NCBI GenBank assembly: GCA_014799855.1
Contig: JAAVHG010000055.1
Location: 12,311-19,461, forward strand
DNA: 7,151 nucleotides
Direction of reading: 5' to 3'
Source of the DNA: Oscillibacter sp.
GTDB taxonomy: Bacteria > Bacillota > Clostridia > Oscillospirales > Oscillospiraceae
The notes under the pieces were generated by a model, which worked only from the letters and a program-made list of their open reading frames with translations, was not told the DNA's origin and ran no database searches. Shown here piece by piece: positions 6,101-7,151 of the stretch (its first letter is position 1; every line of letters starts with the position of its first letter). Position numbers and translations under genes: made by a program.

Positions 6101-6106
6101 GGGAGG
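6101..6106 (+). promoter_or_regulatory. ribosome binding site that sets the TIM-barrel start
   Basis: GGGAGG lies eight bases before the ATG at 6115. In-frame ATGs at 6055 and 6109 have, respectively, no such site and only two bases of spacing. The later start also removes 20 non-family residues and gives MRLCFN, like the MKLCFN start of B. subtilis IolI. Confidence 0.85.
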
Positions 6107-6114
6107 ATATGTCC

Positions 6115-7062
6115 ATGAGACTTTGCTTCAATACCGACGGTTTGGGCTATATGCCCTTTGAGGAGATGCTGGACACTTTGGCGTCTCTTGGCTACGAATC
6201 TGTGGAGATCGCCTGCGGCAATTGGTCCAAGGCTCCCCACATCGACTTGGACAACATGTTGGAAAACGCGGACGCGCGGAAGGCGTTTATGGACGCCATT
6301 CATGCCCGGGGCCTGGAGCTTGAGGCGTTGAACTGCTCCGGCAACCAGCTGGCCCCCAACGAGGAGGGCCGCCAGCACCAGAAGGTGGTGGAGAAGACCT
6401 TCCAGCTGGCGGGACTGCTGGGAGTCAAGCATATCGTGATGATGTCCGGCTGCCCCGGCGGTTCTCCCACAGACAGCACGCCAAACTGGATTGTTACCAG
6501 CTGGCCGCCTATCACCACAAAGATCCTGAATTGGCAGTGGGAGAACGTGTTGATCCCCTACTGGAAGGAGACGGTGAAACAGGCCGGGGACAACGGCATA
6601 GAGACAATTGCCTTGGAGAACCATGGCTGTCAAATGGTGTATAATCCCGAGACGCTCATCCGTCTGCGGGATGCGGTGGGGCCTGTAATCGGCATGAATC
6701 TGGACCCCTCTCATCTCATGTGGATGGGCGGCGATCCCATTGCGGCGGTTCACAAGCTGGGCAAGGATCGCATTTATCATGTCCACGCCAAGGATGTCCG
6801 CATGGAGCGGAACTATCTGGGTCCCGACGGCGTGCTGGATACCAAAACCATCGACGAGTTTGCCAAACGCACATGGAACTATGTGGCCCTGGGCCACGGG
6901 CATGATATTCGCTGGTGGAAAGAGTTCTTATCTGTTTTGAGTATGGAGGGTTATGATGGGCCCGTCAGTCAGGAGATGGAGGATCTGACCATGCCGGCGC
7001 TCACCGGTGTGAAAAAGTCCACGGCAGTGCTGAAAGAGGCTATGCCTTGCGATTACGAATAG
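6115..7062 (+). CDS. IolI-like sugar isomerase/epimerase, xylose isomerase-like TIM barrel
   Basis: This 315-residue cytoplasmic protein belongs to the AP-endonuclease-2/xylose-isomerase-like barrel family (COG1082 type). Four acidic or His residues sit where the family binds its divalent metal: Glu168 (IALENHG), Asp197 (NLDPSH), His224 (YHVHAKD) and Glu287 (SQEMED). IolI of B. subtilis (inosose isomerase) uses the same Glu-Asp-His-Glu set and also begins M-K/R-L-C-F-N, but is shorter, and overall similarity looks modest. Distinctive blocks are ALNCSGNQLAPNE (71-83), VMMSGCPGG (108-116) and PNWIVTSWPP (123-132). IolE (2-keto-myo-inositol dehydratase) fits less well by eye. Following a dehydrogenase, it probably isomerises or epimerises the keto product. 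A YcjR-like epimerase of 3-keto sugars is the main alternative. It is the last gene, with a possible promoter of its own and a terminator after it. Confidence 0.87.
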   Translation: MRLCFNTDGLGYMPFEEMLDTLASLGYESVEIACGNWSKAPHIDLDNMLENADARKAFMDAIHARGLELEALNCSGNQLAPNEEGRQHQKVVEKTFQLAGLLGVKHIVMMSGCPGGSPTDSTPNWIVTSWPPITTKILNWQWENVLIPYWKETVKQAGDNGIETIALENHGCQMVYNPETLIRLRDAVGPVIGMNLDPSHLMWMGGDPIAAVHKLGKDRIYHVHAKDVRMERNYLGPDGVLDTKTIDEFAKRTWNYVALGHGHDIRWWKEFLSVLSMEGYDGPVSQEMEDLTMPALTGVKKSTAVLKEAMPCDYE

Positions 7063-7103
7063 GCGCCAGGAAGAAGCTGTCTTGCAAATAAAGCGCAAAA
7101 GGA

Positions 7104-7140
7104 AAGAGCGGCCGGTTTTTGACTGGCCGCTCTTCTTTAT
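7104..7140 (+). terminator. intrinsic terminator at the end of the operon
   Basis: AAGAGCGGCCGGT (7104-7116) pairs with ACTGGCCGCTCTT (7122-7134) over 13 bp with one G-U pair and a TTTTG loop. TTCTTTAT follows as the T-rich tract. It starts 41 bases after the last stop codon and closes the unit. Confidence 0.9.
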
Positions 7141-7151
7141 CCAGTTGGATA

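Noticed and set aside
6097..6903. 268-codon minus-strand open frame opposite the TIM-barrel gene
   Set aside because: The sense strand encodes a full metal-site barrel with a good ribosome binding site. The antisense product has no recognisable features.

Overview
The window holds one complete-looking uptake and oxidation locus of a bacterium, all on the + strand. It has a LacI-family regulator, a three-gene RbsA/RbsC/RbsB-type (CUT2) ABC transporter, an IolG-like NAD(P)-dependent dehydrogenase of the Gfo/Idh/MocA family, and an IolI-like xylose-isomerase-fold TIM-barrel protein. The organism looks like a fairly GC-rich member of the Clostridia (Bacillota). The reasons are strong AGGAGG-type ribosome binding sites about 8-10 nt before each chosen start, a binding protein that is a lipoprotein with a Gly/Ser-rich tether, intrinsic terminators with U tracts, and close by-eye similarity of the dehydrogenase to Bacillus subtilis IolG. 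A gut Oscillospiraceae-type genome would fit, but that is inference.

Layout: 1-52 is the regulator's control region, with two abutting perfect palindromes. The regulator is 53-1084 and is followed by an intrinsic terminator (1093-1127). The 238-bp gap at 1085-1322 carries two more copies of the same palindrome (1135-1150 and 1262-1277) and must contain the transporter promoter. The transporter follows: ATPase 1323-2837, permease 2834-3829 (ATGA overlap), lipoprotein 3899-4876. A 122-bp gap with strong hairpins separates it from the dehydrogenase (4999-6009). A 105-bp gap with a candidate internal promoter precedes the TIM-barrel gene (6115-7062). A good intrinsic terminator (7104-7140) closes the unit. 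No stretch longer than 300 bases lacks a gene.

How the genes work together (inference): the regulator binds the three sites whose shared core is CGAGCACGTGCTCG and represses itself and the transport operon, probably with looping, until a sugar or cyclitol is present. The lipoprotein captures the substrate, the permease and fused ATPase import it unphosphorylated, the dehydrogenase oxidises it to a keto compound, and the metal-dependent TIM barrel isomerises or epimerises the keto product. There is no sugar kinase and no further inositol-catabolic gene (iolE, iolD, iolB, iolC, iolA) in the window, so the product must feed a pathway encoded elsewhere. The best substrate guess is an inositol isomer. 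A keto-glycoside route is the main alternative.

I found no CRISPR array, mobile element, tRNA or rRNA. The most unusual content is the operator architecture, the compact dehydrogenase plus isomerase module, and an Asp-to-Asn change at a catalytic position of the dehydrogenase.
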